A stretch of 9,867 nt of DNA. It comes from Planctomycetota bacterium (GTDB lineage Bacteria > Planctomycetota > Planctomycetia > Planctomycetales > Planctomycetaceae). Shown here one piece after another: positions 8,238-9,867 of the stretch (the stretch's first letter is position 1; each line of letters starts with the position of its first letter). The stretch is taken from assembly GCA_026692825.1 (NCBI GenBank), contig JAPLOC010000111.1, forward strand, positions 1 through 9,867. The letters run 5' to 3'. Position numbers and translations under genes: made by a program. The notes under the pieces are model-generated. The model searched no databases. It was not told the origin of the DNA and was given only the letters and a program-made list of their open reading frames with translations.

Positions 8238-9867
8238 TCAGTCGACGTGCAGAAACTCGTTACCGCCGATCAACGTTCTCAGGTAAGCCGCCAGCGCCCG
8301 TGTTGGCACATTGTCGATCTGGAGAGCGGCGAGTTCCGTGCGGTAGGTCGCCAGAAATTCACCCGCTTCCTGCAGTTCGACCTGCGTGGGGAGTCGGCCG
8401 CAAACCGACTTCCAGGCCAGTTCGATCTGTTTGGGTTCCTCGGCCGTGACACTGAGCAACCGAACGGCCCACCGCTCGGCGGTTGTATGAATGAACGGGT
8501 CGTTCAGAAAATAAAGTGCCTGGGTGGGAACCGTTGTACCCAACCGGTCGGCAGTGGAGGCGTTCGGATCGGCACCATCGAACAACGCGAGAAACGGATG
8601 CCGTTTCAGCCGCTGCGTCATTAGGTAAACACTGCGATGTTTGTGGTCATAGACCGCGTTGAAGGGGCCATGCTGCGAGAACCCGAAGCTGATGGGCGAT
8701 GGGAAAGGATGCTCGCGCGCGTGGGACACATCGAGTTCACCACTCACAGCGAGAATCGCATCCCGAATCTCCTCGGCGGAGAGTCGCCGCCGCGTGAACC
8801 CGACGTAGAGATCCCCCACAGAGTGATTTCCCGAGGCGTTTACGGCGACCTCGTCCGCCGGCCGGGACTCAAGCGACGATTGCTGATAGGTGGCGCTCAA
8901 CACGATCAACCGGTGCAGTGCTTTCAGTGACCAGCCATTCTGAATGAACTGTGTCGACAGATGGTCGAGCAATTCCGGATGGGTCGGCGGAATCCCGCGA
9001 ACGCCGAAGTCGTTGGGGGTCTTCACCAGTCCGCGTCCAAAATGGTACTGCCAGACGCGATTCACCATCACACGCGCGGTCAGTGGGTTGTCTGCCCGGG
9101 TGATCCAGTTCGCCAACTCCAGTCGGCCGCTGCCACGCGTTTCCGCGGGGAGTGAACCTCCCCCGAGAAGCTTGATGAATCCGCGCGGGACTTCGACCCC
9201 GGGCTGGTCCGGCTCGCCCCGCATCTGCATGCGCACATTGTGCGGCGTTCCCTCCGACATCCCGTAGGTCAGAGGGAACGGCCCGTTCGCCAGCAGGCTG
9301 TCCAGTTCCTGGCGGTCGCGGTCGGCGGTTTTGCCCAGGTCGGCAAGCTGCCGACGGATCTCGGCGACCTGCTCGCGCCGGCCCGCTCCCGAGTCTTGAT
9401 CGGCCGAAATTGGTGGCGCGTCGAACGAGGGAAGCGGTTTGTCCCGGATGACGAAGTTGTCGGCATCGAGCGCGGGGCGCACACCCCCGATGTGGCCATA
9501 ACTGTCGATGAACGAATAGTCGATCGCGCCATCCCAACCATTCGCCAACTGTCCGCCAAATTCCCTTTTGTCGGTCCGAGACGTGATGGTTCCAATATAG
9601 GTCTTCGCCTTGAGATCGAGCGTCATCTGCACTTGGTACCACTCTCCGATCACCAGCGGAGCGACTGTCTCTTTGGCGTCGCCACTGCGGCGGAAAAACT
9701 CCTTCGCATTGAAGAACAATTCGACCGCCGCCGAACTCCCGGGTCCATGTCCCAGGTAGTACCGCCACGAGCCGTTCCCTCCCGCCTCCTGGCCCGCGCA
9801 GCGGAAGTCAAACCCGACGAACAGGTTTGCTTCCGCGTCCGGTTTCACTGCGGGAAGGGTCAGGCCA
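8238..9867 (-). CDS. DUF1553 (PSD1-type) planctomycete protein with lectin-like region, 5' end outside window
   Basis: The frame stays open to the right edge (GLTLPAV precedes the GTG at 9848), so only the last 542 residues are seen; the DUF1549 part should lie beyond the window. Numbering from that GTG, residues 1 to about 135 look like a beta-rich concanavalin/LamG-type module (LFVGFDFRCAG, YLGHGPGSSAAVELFF, GEWYQVQMTLDL). Residues about 153-187 form a charged, probably coiled-coil linker (GRREQVAEIRRQLADLGK). DUF1553 occupies about 240-536, with NPLTARVMVNRVWQYHFG (N263), VKTPNDFGVRG, HPELLDHL, RRRLSAEEIRDAILAVSGELD, TTVPTQALYFLNDPF and the terminal GGNEFLHVD. It is upstream of the DUF1501 gene with a 67-base gap, the common planctomycete pairing. 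The protein itself shows no damage, although its partner is broken. The role is unknown; an exported or cell-surface function is inferred from the family. Confidence 0.92.
   Translation of the reverse strand, partial: GLTLPAVKPDAEANLFVGFDFRCAGQEAGGNGSWRYYLGHGPGSSAAVELFFNAKEFFRRSGDAKETVAPLVIGEWYQVQMTLDLKAKTYIGTITSRTDKREFGGQLANGWDGAIDYSFIDSYGHIGGVRPALDADNFVIRDKPLPSFDAPPISADQDSGAGRREQVAEIRRQLADLGKTADRDRQELDSLLANGPFPLTYGMSEGTPHNVRMQMRGEPDQPGVEVPRGFIKLLGGGSLPAETRGSGRLELANWITRADNPLTARVMVNRVWQYHFGRGLVKTPNDFGVRGIPPTHPELLDHLSTQFIQNGWSLKALHRLIVLSATYQQSSLESRPADEVAVNASGNHSVGDLYVGFTRRRLSAEEIRDAILAVSGELDVSHAREHPFPSPISFGFSQHGPFNAVYDHKHRSVYLMTQRLKRHPFLALFDGADPNASTADRLGTTVPTQALYFLNDPFIHTTAERWAVRLLSVTAEEPKQIELAWKSVCGRLPTQVELQEAGEFLATYRTELAALQIDNVPTRALAAYLRTLIGGNEFLHVD

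Noticed and set aside
8869..9768. A 299-codon minus-strand open frame inside the right-hand DUF1553 gene
   Set aside because: It is on the same strand but in a different frame from a gene with clear DUF1553 motifs, and its composition is typical of an out-of-frame shadow.

Overview
The window looks like chromosomal DNA of a planctomycete (Planctomycetota). The main reason is the gene set: two copies of the DUF1549/DUF1553 'planctomycete cytochrome-type' family carrying lectin-like inserts, a Tat-exported DUF1501 gene next to one of them, and a serine/threonine kinase with a multi-pass membrane tail. GC-rich DNA and the lack of convincing Shine-Dalgarno sequences before most starts fit this. 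The genus cannot be told from the sequence alone.

Layout, left to right. Positions 1-2035 (+) hold the 3' part of a large DUF1549-LamG-DUF1553 gene that starts outside the window. After 48 bases comes a complete family I inorganic pyrophosphatase, ppa (2084-2626, +). A 134-base convergent gap with two strong hairpins separates it from a membrane-anchored Ser/Thr protein kinase on the minus strand (2761-4290). Positions 4291-4799 have no intact gene. They hold a degenerate tail of a Uma2-type gene (about 4440-4550) and two perfect palindromes (4631-4652, 4684-4700). An intact Uma2-family gene follows (4800-5456, +), convergent with argJ (5476-6678, -), the ornithine acetyltransferase of arginine biosynthesis. 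Upstream of argJ on the minus strand is a DUF1501 gene that is broken (6849-8170). It is preceded by a second DUF1553 gene (8238 to beyond the right edge, -), its likely operon partner.

The window therefore mixes core metabolism (ppa, argJ) with lineage-typical accessory genes. The DUF1553 to DUF1501 order on the minus strand is the standard paired arrangement in planctomycetes. Here the DUF1501 member seems to have lost about 30 codons near residue 348, including the expected EFGR motif, and is frameshifted, so the pair is probably no longer functional as a unit. I found no tRNA, rRNA, CRISPR array or transposase. The points most worth checking are the DUF1501 deletion, the Uma2 remnant beside an intact Uma2 gene, and the palindromes between them.
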